A stretch of 64,000 bases of DNA from Paraburkholderia lycopersici (GTDB taxonomy: Bacteria > Pseudomonadota > Gammaproteobacteria > Burkholderiales > Burkholderiaceae), in contig NZ_FMYQ01000030.1 of NCBI RefSeq assembly GCF_900096975.1, forward strand, positions 1 to 64,000, given 5' to 3'. How positions within the stretch are numbered: the first letter of the stretch is position 1; each line of letters begins with the position of its first letter. Of this stretch, positions 52,621 to 61,458 are shown one piece after another. The notes under the pieces are model-generated. The model saw only the letters and a program-made list of their open reading frames with translations. It searched no databases and was not told where the DNA came from. The translations under genes and the position numbers were made by a program.

Positions 52621-54183
52621 ATGACAACGCAAACCATCCGCTTCCTCCACCGAGGCTCCGTGCACGAAGTGCGCGACCTGCCTCCCACGCGTACGGTGCT
52701 CCAGCATCTGCGCGAGGATTTGCGCGCCTGCGGCACCAAGGAAGGCTGCGCGGAGGGCGACTGCGGCGCATGCACGGTCGTCGTGGGAGAGCTCGATCGC
52801 GACGGCAAGCTCGCGCTCAAAGCCGTCAACGCCTGCATCCAGTTCCTGCCCACGCTCGACGGCCGCGCGCTCTATACCGTCGAAGACCTGCGCCAGCCCG
52901 ATGGCGCGCTGCACCCCGTCCAGCAGGCGATGGTCGATTGCCACGGCTCGCAATGCGGCTTCTGCACGCCGGGCTTCGTGATGTCGTTGTGGACGCTCTA
53001 CGAGAACCAGCCCGCCGGCGCGGGCCTGCCTGGTCGCGACGAGATCGGCCAGGCGCTGTCCGGCAATCTGTGCCGCTGCACCGGCTACCGGCCGATCATC
53101 GAAGCCGCGCGGCGCATGTTCGACGAAACCCGCCATCCGCGCGTCGCGCTCGATCGCGAGCGTGTCGAGGCGCAACTGCGTTCGCTGCGGCGTGCCGACA
53201 CCTTCGCGTATCGCGGACCCGACGCGCGCGGCGCAGCGCATGGCGAAAGCACGTTCTACGCGCCGCGTACGCTCGAAGCGTTCGCGGCGCTGCGCGCCGA
53301 GCACCCGCAAGCGCGCGTGCTCGCGGGCGGCACCGATATCGGCCTGTGGGTCACGAAGCAATTCCGCGATCCGGGCGACCTCGTTTATACAGGCAACGTC
53401 GCCGAACTGACGACCGTTTCGCGCGACGCCCAGACGCTCACGATCGGCGCGGCCGTACCGCTCGAAGAGGCATACGCGGCGCTCGCCGTCGACTACCCCG
53501 AACTCGCGGAACTGTGGGCGCGCTTCGCCTCGCTGCCCATCCGCAATGCCGGCACGCTTGGCGGCAACGTCGCGAACGGCTCGCCGATCGGCGATTCGAT
53601 GCCCGCGCTGCTCGCGCTCGACGCCTCGCTCGTGCTGCGCCGCGCGTCGCATGTGCGCACGCTGCCGCTCGCGGCGTTTTACAGCGGCTACCAGAAGAAC
53701 GTGCTCGAAGCGGGAGAATTCGTCGAGGCGATCCGCGTCCCGCGCCCAGCACCGGCACTGCGCTTTCGCGCCTGCAAAGTCGCGAAACGGTACGACCAGG
53801 ACATTTCGGCCGTGTGCGCGGCGTTCGCGCTTCACGTTTGCGAAGACGGCACGATCGGGCGTGCGCGCATCGCCTATGGCGGCATGGCGGCCGTCCCGCA
53901 GCGTGCCGCTCACGCAGAAGCCGCGCTAACCGGCGCCCAGTGGGACGAAGCCGCCACGCGACTCGCGATGGATGCGCTCGCCGCCGACTTTCAGCCGCTC
54001 ACCGACATGCGCGCAAGCAGCGCCTATCGCCTGAAGGTGGCGCGCAATCTGCTGTGGCGCTGCTGGCTCGAAACGCGCGACCACGCGCCGCTCGCGCTCT
54101 GCGACGTGGACGTCTTCGCCGCCTTCGCCGCCGACGGCGATGACGGCGTAGCCGAAGCGGCAGCCGCCGGGGCCGCGCCATGA
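52621..54183 (+). CDS. xdhA: Xanthine dehydrogenase, small subunit (FeS/FAD)
   Basis: Iron-sulfur and FAD subunit of 520 residues. The plant-type [2Fe-2S] ligands are in LRACGTKEGCAEGDCGAC. The second cluster is in CHGSQCGFCTPGFVMSLWTL and NLCRCTGYRPIIEAAR. The FAD domain begins near TFYAPRTLEAFAALRAEHPQ and has LAGGTDIGLWVTKQF and NAGTLGGNVANGSPIGDSMP. The C-terminal CO-dehydrogenase-flavoprotein domain follows. The gene overlaps xdhB by ATGA. The ATG at 52621 gives MTTQTIRFLHRGSVHEV. Confidence 0.95.
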   Translation: MTTQTIRFLHRGSVHEVRDLPPTRTVLQHLREDLRACGTKEGCAEGDCGACTVVVGELDRDGKLALKAVNACIQFLPTLDGRALYTVEDLRQPDGALHPVQQAMVDCHGSQCGFCTPGFVMSLWTLYENQPAGAGLPGRDEIGQALSGNLCRCTGYRPIIEAARRMFDETRHPRVALDRERVEAQLRSLRRADTFAYRGPDARGAAHGESTFYAPRTLEAFAALRAEHPQARVLAGGTDIGLWVTKQFRDPGDLVYTGNVAELTTVSRDAQTLTIGAAVPLEEAYAALAVDYPELAELWARFASLPIRNAGTLGGNVANGSPIGDSMPALLALDASLVLRRASHVRTLPLAAFYSGYQKNVLEAGEFVEAIRVPRPAPALRFRACKVAKRYDQDISAVCAAFALHVCEDGTIGRARIAYGGMAAVPQRAAHAEAALTGAQWDEAATRLAMDALAADFQPLTDMRASSAYRLKVARNLLWRCWLETRDHAPLALCDVDVFAAFAADGDDGVAEAAAAGAAP

Positions 54184-56612
54184 ACGACCAAGCCGATCCG
54201 CTCGCCATGCAAGCGGCGCCTGCCCGCGAACGCGCCCATGAACGCGCGCTCGGCGCGCCGCTGCCGCACGAATCGGCCGAGGCGCACGTGAGCGGCGAGG
54301 CGCGCTACACCGATGACATCCCCGAGCTGCACGGCACCGCGCATGCGGCGCTCGGTCTCTCGCGCCATGCGCACGCGCGCATCGCCGCGCTCGATCTCGA
54401 ACGCGTGCGCGCGTCGCCGGGCGTGCTGGCCGTGCTGAGCGCCGCCGACATCCCCGGCGAGAACAACTGCGGCCCAGTCGTGCACGACGATCCGGTGCTC
54501 GCCGGCGAAAAGGTGCAATACCTCGGGCAGCCCGTGTTCGCGGTCATCGCGACAAGCCACGAGTTCGCGCGCCGCGCCGCCGCGCTGGCCGCCAGCGAAG
54601 ACGTGGTGCGCTACGAGCCGCTCGAGGCCGTTCTCACCATCGACGAGGCCCGCCAGCGCCAGCATTACGTGCTGCCGCCGCTGCGTCTCGTGCGCGGCGC
54701 GCCCGACGCGGCGCTCGCCGCGGCGCCGCACCGCCTCACCGGCACGTTCGCCGTGGGCGGCCAGGAGCAGTTCTATCTCGAAGGCCAGGTCGCCTACGCG
54801 CTGCCGCAGGAGCAGACGGGCATGCTCGTCCACAGTTCGACGCAGCACCCGAGCGAAATGCAGCAGGTGATCGCCCATCTGCTCGGCTGGCCCGCGCACC
54901 GCGTCACCTGCGAATGCCGGCGCATGGGCGGGGGCTTCGGCGGCAAGGAATCGCAGTCGGCACTGTTCGCGTGCGTCGCCGCGCTCGCGGCCCACAAGCT
55001 GCAACGCCCGGTGAAGCTGCGCGCCGATCGCGACGACGACTTCATGATCACCGGCAAGCGCCACGATGCGCGCTACACCTACGAGGCCGGCTACGACGAC
55101 GAAGGGCGGCTCCTTGGCGCACGCGTCGAAATCGCGCTGCGCGCGGGCTGTTCCGCCGATCTTTCGGGCGCGGTCGCCACGCGCGCCGTCTGCCACTTCG
55201 ACAACGCCTACTATCTTTCGGACGTCGAAATCGTCGCGCTCTGCTGCAAGACGAACACGCAGTCGAACACCGCGTTTCGCGGCTTCGGCGGCCCCCAAGG
55301 CGCGCTCGTGATGGAGGTGATGCTCGACGAGATCGCGAAGGCGCTCGGGCGCGACCCGCTCGACGTGCGGCGCGCGAACTACTACGGCGTCGGCGAGCGC
55401 GATGTCACGCCGTACGGCCAGCGCGTGGAGGACAACGTGCTCGCGCCGCTCACCGACGAACTGCTCGCCTCGAGCCGCTATCGCGAGCGGCGCGCCGCGA
55501 TCGCCGCGCACAACCGCGCGAGCCCGGTGCTCAAGCGCGGCATCGCGCTCACGCCGGTCAAGTTCGGCATCTCGTTCAACGTGCCGCATCTGAACCAGGC
55601 GGGCGCGCTCGTGCACGTGTACCGTGACGGCTCAGTGCTCGTGAACCACGGCGGCACCGAGATGGGCCAAGGCCTGAACACCAAGGTCGCGCAGGTCGTG
55701 GCGGGCACGCTCGGCCTGCCGCTCGCGCGTGTGCGCGTGAGCGCCGCCGATACGTCGAAGGTGGCCAACACCTCGGCGACGGCGGCCTCGACCGGCAGCG
55801 ACCTGAACGGCAAGGCCGCCGAGGATGCCGCGCTCACGATCCGCGCGCGTCTCGCGGCGCTCGCTGCCGCACAATATGGCGGCGAGCCGCGAGACGTGAC
55901 GTTCGAAGACGGGTTCGTGCGGACGAACGGCAACGCGATCGCGTTCGGCGCATTCGTCGAACTCGCGTATATGAAGCGCGTCCAGCTCTGGTCGGACGGC
56001 TTTTACGCCACGCCCAAAGTGCATTGGGACGCGCGCACGCTCACCGGGCATCCGTTCTATTACTTCGCGTATGGCGCGGCGGTGTCCGAGGTGGTCGTCG
56101 ACACGCTCACGGGCGAATGGAAGCTTGTGCGCGCCGATCTGCTGCACGACGCGGGCGAGTCGATCAATCCGGCCATCGATCTGGGCCAGGTGGAAGGCGG
56201 CTTCATCCAGGGAATGGGCTGGCTCACGATGGAGGAGCTGTGGTGGAACCGCGACGGGCGGCTCATGACGCACGCGCCCTCCACCTACAAGATTCCGGCC
56301 GTCAGCGACATGCCGGAAGCGTTTCACACGCGGTTCTACCGCAACGGCAACGCGCAGCCGACGGTATTTCGCTCGAAGGCCGTGGGCGAACCGCCGCTCT
56401 TGCTGTCGTTCTCGGTGTTTCTCGCGATCCGCGACGCCGTGGGCGCGGCGGTGCCCGACGCGCGCGAAGCGGCGCCGCTGCGCGCGCCCGCGACGCCAGA
56501 AGCGATTCTGGACGCCCTCGATGCGCTGCAAGCGCGAAACCGCGAGCGTCTCGCGCACTCAAACCCGCAAGCGCAGTGCGTGAGCGGCCGGGAACGGCGC
56601 CACGAAGACTAA
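54180..56612 (+). CDS. xdhB: Xanthine dehydrogenase, molybdopterin-binding subunit
   Basis: Catalytic subunit of 810 residues that hydroxylates hypoxanthine to xanthine and xanthine to urate. Molybdopterin motifs are GGGFGGKESQ and FRGFGGPQGALVMEVMLDEI, with HGGTEMGQGLNTKVAQVVAG. The catalytic glutamate is in KAVGEPPLLLSFSVFLAIRD. It overlaps xdhA by four bases and precedes xdhC by 47 bases. Length and motifs fit the standard bacterial XdhB. Confidence 0.95.
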   Translation: MNDQADPLAMQAAPARERAHERALGAPLPHESAEAHVSGEARYTDDIPELHGTAHAALGLSRHAHARIAALDLERVRASPGVLAVLSAADIPGENNCGPVVHDDPVLAGEKVQYLGQPVFAVIATSHEFARRAAALAASEDVVRYEPLEAVLTIDEARQRQHYVLPPLRLVRGAPDAALAAAPHRLTGTFAVGGQEQFYLEGQVAYALPQEQTGMLVHSSTQHPSEMQQVIAHLLGWPAHRVTCECRRMGGGFGGKESQSALFACVAALAAHKLQRPVKLRADRDDDFMITGKRHDARYTYEAGYDDEGRLLGARVEIALRAGCSADLSGAVATRAVCHFDNAYYLSDVEIVALCCKTNTQSNTAFRGFGGPQGALVMEVMLDEIAKALGRDPLDVRRANYYGVGERDVTPYGQRVEDNVLAPLTDELLASSRYRERRAAIAAHNRASPVLKRGIALTPVKFGISFNVPHLNQAGALVHVYRDGSVLVNHGGTEMGQGLNTKVAQVVAGTLGLPLARVRVSAADTSKVANTSATAASTGSDLNGKAAEDAALTIRARLAALAAAQYGGEPRDVTFEDGFVRTNGNAIAFGAFVELAYMKRVQLWSDGFYATPKVHWDARTLTGHPFYYFAYGAAVSEVVVDTLTGEWKLVRADLLHDAGESINPAIDLGQVEGGFIQGMGWLTMEELWWNRDGRLMTHAPSTYKIPAVSDMPEAFHTRFYRNGNAQPTVFRSKAVGEPPLLLSFSVFLAIRDAVGAAVPDAREAAPLRAPATPEAILDALDALQARNRERLAHSNPQAQCVSGRERRHED

Positions 56613-56659
56613 CCGGCGGCGCATGCCCGAACGCGCCGCCCCGTAGGGAGAACCGCCAG

Positions 56660-57709
56660 ATGCAAGCCTGGCTTTCCGATCTGCAGCAACTGCTCGCGCA
56701 CGGCGACGCCGCCGTGCTGGTCACCGTGGCGCGCGCCGAAGGGTCCGCGCCGCGCGAGGCCGGCACGAAGATGATCGTCACGCGCGAAGCCGCGCGCCAC
56801 ACGATAGGCGGCGGCCACCTCGAATGGAAAGCCATCGAGATCGCGCGCCAGGTGCTGCGCGACGGCATGCGCACGCCGCACGCCCGGCGTCTCGAACGCC
56901 TCGCGCTCGGGCCGAGCCTCGGCCAGTGCTGCGGCGGCGCCGTGGTGCTCGCGTTCGAACGGCTCGACGTGGCCGACCTCGGCTGGCTCGCCACGCTCGC
57001 GCGCCGGCTCGCGGCGGGCGCATCGACCGTGCGTAGCGTATCATTTCGCTCCTCGCGGAACGGGAGCCTCGAAAGCGACGCCGATCCCGTCTTGCTGAGC
57101 GAGCCGGAACCGGGCGTCGAAGCGCCCGACTGCCTGCTCTGGGAAACCGGCGGCACGATGCTTCTCACCGAAACCATCGCGCCGAACGACTTCCCCGTCG
57201 TGCTGTTCGGCGCGGGCCACGTGGGCGCGGCGCTCGTGCGCGTGCTCGGTACGCTGCCCTGCCGCGTGCTGTGGGTCGACGAGCGCGACGCCGCGTTTCC
57301 GGCGCCCGAGGCGTTCGCGCGGCTCAATGCGCCCAACGTCGCGATCGACGTCAACGACGCGCCCGACGAAGCCGTCGACACCGCCCCGCCCGGCACGAGC
57401 TTCATCGTGATGACGCACGATCATTCGCGCGACCTCGATCTCGCCGAACGCATCCTGCGCCGCGGCGACTTCGCGTTCTTCGGCATGATCGGCTCGCATA
57501 CGAAGCGCAAGCAGTTCGAGCACCGGCTCGCCGCGCGCGGCATCGACCCCATGCAGATCGCGCGCATGCATTGCCCGCTCGGCGTGGAGGGCATCGTCGA
57601 CAAGTCGCCCGAAGTCATCGCGATCTCGGCCGCCGCGCAACTGCTGCAGGCGATCGAAGCCGCGAAGCCGGCGAGCGCCGCCCAGGCGCCCGCCCCCCAT
57701 TCCGCGTGA
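56660..57709 (+). CDS. xdhC: Xanthine dehydrogenase accessory protein XdhC
   Basis: Protein of 349 residues that binds molybdenum cofactor, protects it and supports sulfuration and insertion into XdhB. The N-terminal XdhC/CoxI domain has LVTVARAEGSAPREAGTKM and GGGHLEWKAI with GPSLGQCCGG (conserved cysteines). The C-terminal Rossmann-like domain has LFGAGHVGAALVRVLGTLPC and YFGMIGSHTKRKQF-like FFGMIGSHTKRKQFEHRL. GGGAG nine bases before the ATG at 56660 supports the start. It is the third gene of xdhABC. Confidence 0.93.
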   Translation: MQAWLSDLQQLLAHGDAAVLVTVARAEGSAPREAGTKMIVTREAARHTIGGGHLEWKAIEIARQVLRDGMRTPHARRLERLALGPSLGQCCGGAVVLAFERLDVADLGWLATLARRLAAGASTVRSVSFRSSRNGSLESDADPVLLSEPEPGVEAPDCLLWETGGTMLLTETIAPNDFPVVLFGAGHVGAALVRVLGTLPCRVLWVDERDAAFPAPEAFARLNAPNVAIDVNDAPDEAVDTAPPGTSFIVMTHDHSRDLDLAERILRRGDFAFFGMIGSHTKRKQFEHRLAARGIDPMQIARMHCPLGVEGIVDKSPEVIAISAAAQLLQAIEAAKPASAAQAPAPHSA

Positions 57710-57746
57710 TGTCAAACCCCGAACCTATAAGCGAACCGAACCGACC

Positions 57747-58790
57747 ATGACGATCACGACCACCGCTGCCCACGTTGCACCGCTCGTCGAAAAGGCCGCC
57801 AGCGCGCCCAAAGCCGAGTTGCACATCCACATCGAAGGCTCGCTCGAACCCGAGCTGATCTTCGCGCTCGCGCAGCGCAACGACGTGAAACTCGCTTACG
57901 ACTCGATCGAAGCGCTGCGCGCCGCTTACGCGTTCACCGACCTGCAGTCGTTCCTCGACATCTACTACGCGGGCGCGAGCGTGCTGCTCACCGAGCAGGA
58001 CTTCTACGACATGACGATGGCCTATTGCGAGCGCGCGCTCGCCGACAACGTCGTGCACGCCGAAATCTTCTTCGACCCGCAAACGCATACCGAACGCGGC
58101 GTGGCGATCGAAACGGTGGTCGCGGGCATCGACCGCGCGCTCGGCGACGCCGAACAGCGCGGCCTGTCCAGCAAGCTGATCCTCTGCTTCCTGCGTCATC
58201 TGAGCGAAGCCGACGCGCTCGCCACGTTCGAAGCCGCGCGCCCGCTGTTCTCGCGCTATGCGCGCCTGATCGGCGTGGGGCTCGATTCGTCCGAGCGCGG
58301 CCACCCGCCTTCGAAGTTCGAGCGCGTGTTCGAGAAGGCGCGCGCGATGGGTCTGAAGCTCGTCGCGCACGCGGGCGAGGAAGGGCCGCCCTCGTACATC
58401 TACGAAGCGCTCGATCTGCTCAAGGTCGATCGCGTCGATCACGGCGTGCGCAGCATCGAAGACGCGGCGCTCGTGGCGCGCCTCGCCGATACGCGCGTGG
58501 CGCTCACCGTATGCCCGCTCTCGAACCTCAAGCTCTGCGTGTTCGACGACATGACGAAGCACACGCTCAAGGATCTGCTCGACGAGGGCGTGGCGGTGAC
58601 CGTCAACTCCGACGATCCCGCCTACTTCGGCGGCTACGTCAACGAGAACTACCGCGCGATCATCGAAGCGCTCAAGCTCGACGACGACGAGGTCTACACG
58701 ATCCTGCGCAACGGCTTCGAGGCGTCGTTCGTGACGCCCGCCGAGCGTGCGGCGCTGATCGGCAAGCTCGACGCGAACTGGGCGAACTGA
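57747..58790 (+). CDS. Adenine deaminase (type 2) / adenosine deaminase family
   Basis: Zinc amidohydrolase of 347 residues. Zinc ligands are H in ELHIHIEGSLEPELI, H in KLVAHAGEEGP and D in VNSDDPAYFGGYV; the catalytic glutamate is in AGEEGP and a histidine in VDHGVRS. The pattern GSLEPEL, GLDSSERGHPPSKF and SDDPAYFGG is that of bacterial adenine aminohydrolases related to adenosine deaminase, rather than true adenosine deaminases (GLDSSE replaces GLAGDE). Adenine to hypoxanthine feeds XdhAB, which fits the cluster. It starts 38 bases after xdhC. Automatic annotation will often say adenosine deaminase. Confidence 0.85.
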   Translation: MTITTTAAHVAPLVEKAASAPKAELHIHIEGSLEPELIFALAQRNDVKLAYDSIEALRAAYAFTDLQSFLDIYYAGASVLLTEQDFYDMTMAYCERALADNVVHAEIFFDPQTHTERGVAIETVVAGIDRALGDAEQRGLSSKLILCFLRHLSEADALATFEAARPLFSRYARLIGVGLDSSERGHPPSKFERVFEKARAMGLKLVAHAGEEGPPSYIYEALDLLKVDRVDHGVRSIEDAALVARLADTRVALTVCPLSNLKLCVFDDMTKHTLKDLLDEGVAVTVNSDDPAYFGGYVNENYRAIIEALKLDDDEVYTILRNGFEASFVTPAERAALIGKLDANWAN

Positions 58791-58974
58791 TCCGCACGTC
58801 AAGCCCCGGCCCGGGCTGCAACCCGATCCGGCCCGGCGCGCGAGCGCCGGACCGTGGGCTTCGTCGTGCGCGGCGGACATGAAGCCGGCGTAAGCGCCGC
58901 CTTTTCAGGAGCGGCACGCGCCATGCGGACCAGGCATTGGACAAGTACCTGACTTTTTCGGAGACGATGTTCCC

Positions 58975-60282
58975 ATGACTCAATCGGCTTACCGCGCGAA
59001 ACTGTTGACGTTCACCGGCGACCCTGCGCAATCGTCCGACGCCGCTGTCTTCGACGAAGACGGCGGCGTGATCGTCGAAGACGGCCACGTGGTCGCCTCG
59101 GGCGCGTGGTCCGCGCTTCGATCGCGCGTGAACGACGCCGCGACGGTCCGCGACCTGCGCGACAAGCTGATCGTGCCGGGCTTCATCGACACGCACATCC
59201 ACTATCCGCAGACGGACATGATCGCCTCGCCGGCGCCGGGCCTGCTGCCGTGGTTGAACACCTACACGTTCCCCACGGAGCGCGGCTTCGCAGACGAAGC
59301 CGTGGCGCAGGACACGGCGCGCTTTTTCGTCGGCGAACTGCTCGCCTGCGGCACGACCACGGCGCTCGTCTACTGCACCGTGCACAAGCAGTCGGCCGAC
59401 GCGCTTTTCGCGGCGAGCGAAGCGAAGAATCTGCGCATGGTGGCGGGCAAGGTGCTGATGGACCGCCACTGCCCCGAGTTCCTGCGCGACACGCCGCAAA
59501 CGGGCTACGACGACAGCGCCGAGCTGATCGGCCGCTGGCATGGCCGCGGACGCCAGATGTACGCGCTCACGCCGCGCTTTGCGCCCACCTCGACCGAAGC
59601 GCAGCTCGAAGCGTGCGGCGCGCTCGCGAAAGCGCACGCGGACGTGTTCATCCAGAGCCACGTGGCCGAGAACCCGGACGAAGTGAAATGGGTCAAGGAA
59701 CTGTTTCCGGGCCACCGCAGCTATCTCGACGTCTACGACGACTACGGGCTGTTGCGCCGCCGCGCCGTGTACGGCCACTGCATCTGGCTCGACGACGAAG
59801 ACCGGCGCCGCATGGCGCACACGGGCGCCGTCGCCGCGCACTGCCCGACCTCGAACCTGTTCCTCGGCAGCGGCCTGTTCGACTTCGACAAGGCAAGCGC
59901 GACCTCCATGCCCGTGACGCTCGCCACCGACGTGGGCGGCGGCACCTCGTTCTCCATGCTGCAAACGATGAACGAAGCGCACAAGGTCGCGCGCATGGGC
60001 GGCCATCACCTCACGGCCACGCGCATGTTCTGGCTCGCGACGGCAGGCGCGGCACAGGCGCTCGATCTCGCCGACAAGATCGGCACGCTCGCGCCGGGGA
60101 GCGAAGCGGACTTCGTCGTGCTCGATCCGCGAGCCACGCCGCTGCTCGCGCGACGCACGGCGCGCGCCGAATCGCTCGAGGAACTGCTGTTCGCGTTCGC
60201 CCTGCTCGGCGACGACCGCGCCGTATTCGAAACCTGCGCAGCGGGCCAGCGCGTGCACAGCCGCGACGGCGCGCCTCGCTGA
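58975..60282 (+). CDS. guaD: Guanine deaminase
   Basis: Amidohydrolase of 435 residues converting guanine to xanthine. Metal and catalytic motifs are PGFIDTHIHYPQTDMIA, the QSHVAENPDEVKWVKELFPG histidine, YGHCIWLDDEDRRRM and LATDVGGGTSFSMLQTM, with HCPTSNLFLGSGLFDF. These are the GuaD signatures. It follows the adenine deaminase by 184 bases and ends with the strongest terminator of the cluster. The xdhABC-ade-guaD set would take adenine and guanine to urate; no urate-oxidising genes are in the window. Confidence 0.95.
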   Translation: MTQSAYRAKLLTFTGDPAQSSDAAVFDEDGGVIVEDGHVVASGAWSALRSRVNDAATVRDLRDKLIVPGFIDTHIHYPQTDMIASPAPGLLPWLNTYTFPTERGFADEAVAQDTARFFVGELLACGTTTALVYCTVHKQSADALFAASEAKNLRMVAGKVLMDRHCPEFLRDTPQTGYDDSAELIGRWHGRGRQMYALTPRFAPTSTEAQLEACGALAKAHADVFIQSHVAENPDEVKWVKELFPGHRSYLDVYDDYGLLRRRAVYGHCIWLDDEDRRRMAHTGAVAAHCPTSNLFLGSGLFDFDKASATSMPVTLATDVGGGTSFSMLQTMNEAHKVARMGGHHLTATRMFWLATAGAAQALDLADKIGTLAPGSEADFVVLDPRATPLLARRTARAESLEELLFAFALLGDDRAVFETCAAGQRVHSRDGAPR

Positions 60283-60299
60283 CTTCCGCGGGCCCGCAT

Positions 60300-60338
60300 G
60301 AAAAGACGCGCCGGACATGGTGTCCGGCGCGTCTTTTC
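60300..60338 (+). terminator. Strong bidirectional terminator after guaD
   Basis: An 18-bp perfect inverted repeat (arms 60300-60317 and 60321-60338, loop TGG), with an A/T-rich end on each side. It lies 17 bases after guaD and ahead of the convergent DUF4136 gene. Confidence 0.92.
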
Positions 60339-60363
60339 AATTTCGAAGCGCGGCGATACCCGC

Positions 60364-61068
60364 CTACTTCGCCGGGGCGCTCCCCGCGGCGCCCTGCGTC
60401 GCCGGCGCACCGCCCGGCCCCGCGGCCGCCGCGCCCGTCTCGTTCGGCACGCCGCCGCTCTTGCCGACCGGAATCCGGATCTCCGTCACCGTGCCGTTGG
60501 CCAGCGGGAAGTTCGCGAGCGCGCTCTGCACGAGATAGGGCATGACGCGCACCAGCGACGGCTCGTCGCCCGAGGTGCGCGCCGTCACGTTATAGAGCTC
60601 CTTGCCGCCCGCCTTGTCGGTGATGCGAATGCCGAGCGCATGCGAATACACGGGATACGTCTGGTTCACATAGGCGGGTTGATACGGTCCCCATGGCCCC
60701 CACGGGTTCCATGGCCCCCAGTACGGCCCCGGCCAGGGGTTGTAGAACACGGGCTGAGCGACCGTCACCGTGTCCATGCGGCTGCCGTAGGCGAGGCCCA
60801 CGAGATAGTGCGCCTGCGGCTCCTCCACGAGACGGAACGCATGCATGGCGAGACCGTTGGCGACGAGCTGCTCGTAGGTGCTCTGCTCGATGCTCTGGCT
60901 CTGCTCGGGGCTGCGTTTGAAGGCAAAGGTGCGCGTGGCGTCGCTGCCGCCGTTCCACGCGGAGAAAGCGGTCACCTGGCTCGTCACGTAAGTCGTGCAG
61001 CCGGAGAGCGTCAGTGCGAGCGCCGCCAGCAACAGGAGGGCGCGGCGGGTCCATCGATCGTGCATCAT
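60364..61068 (-). CDS. DUF4136 outer-envelope lipoprotein
   Basis: Lipoprotein of 234 residues. The signal peptide ends in the lipobox LTLSGC, giving an acylated cysteine at about residue 23. The mature protein has the DUF4136 features: SAWNGGSDATRTFAFKRSP and a C-terminal VMPYLVQSALANFPLANG. A short aromatic loop (GPYWGPWNPWGPWGPYQPAY) is very rich in tryptophan, glycine and proline. The last 35 residues are low-complexity alanine/glycine. Function of the family is not known. The start could be the first or second of two adjacent ATG codons. Confidence 0.85.
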   Translation of the reverse strand: MMHDRWTRRALLLLAALALTLSGCTTYVTSQVTAFSAWNGGSDATRTFAFKRSPEQSQSIEQSTYEQLVANGLAMHAFRLVEEPQAHYLVGLAYGSRMDTVTVAQPVFYNPWPGPYWGPWNPWGPWGPYQPAYVNQTYPVYSHALGIRITDKAGGKELYNVTARTSGDEPSLVRVMPYLVQSALANFPLANGTVTEIRIPVGKSGGVPNETGAAAAGPGGAPATQGAAGSAPAK

Positions 61069-61458
61069 GGTCTTCTCGTAGCAAGGTTGCTTCAGCGGGA
61101 AAAGTCAGTCGTGGGGACCGCTCTCTCCGATACGATCTTTCCGCCGCGCTTATTCCATATGTGTTCCATGCGCGTTCCGGGCGCATTCGACGCCGGTCGC
61201 GTGGTTTCGCGGTCCGCTTCTTATCCAGCCGCGGCGCACCACAGGGCCCGATCATACTGACTCGCGCCGCGGCGTGAAAGTTCGGGGGCCGCCTGCCCGG
61301 CTCCGGGCGGCTTCCCGCATCCCCGGACAAGCGGCACGAGCCTTTGTACAATGGGGCGAAACGCCGTGCTCCGTTGAGGGCCGCCGCCCGCGGGGCGCTC
61401 CCGCAGGCGCAGCCGGCCACACCGATCCCTACCGATCCGAGACGTCACTATCCAGACC
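61069..61458. other. Divergent DUF4136-pepN intergenic region
   Basis: 390 bases without a supportable gene. A sigma-70-like pair CGGACA (61324-61329) and TACAAT (61347-61352) with 17-base spacing is placed to drive pepN, leaving a leader of about 100 bases. The middle part holds only low-scoring short frames. Confidence 0.45.
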
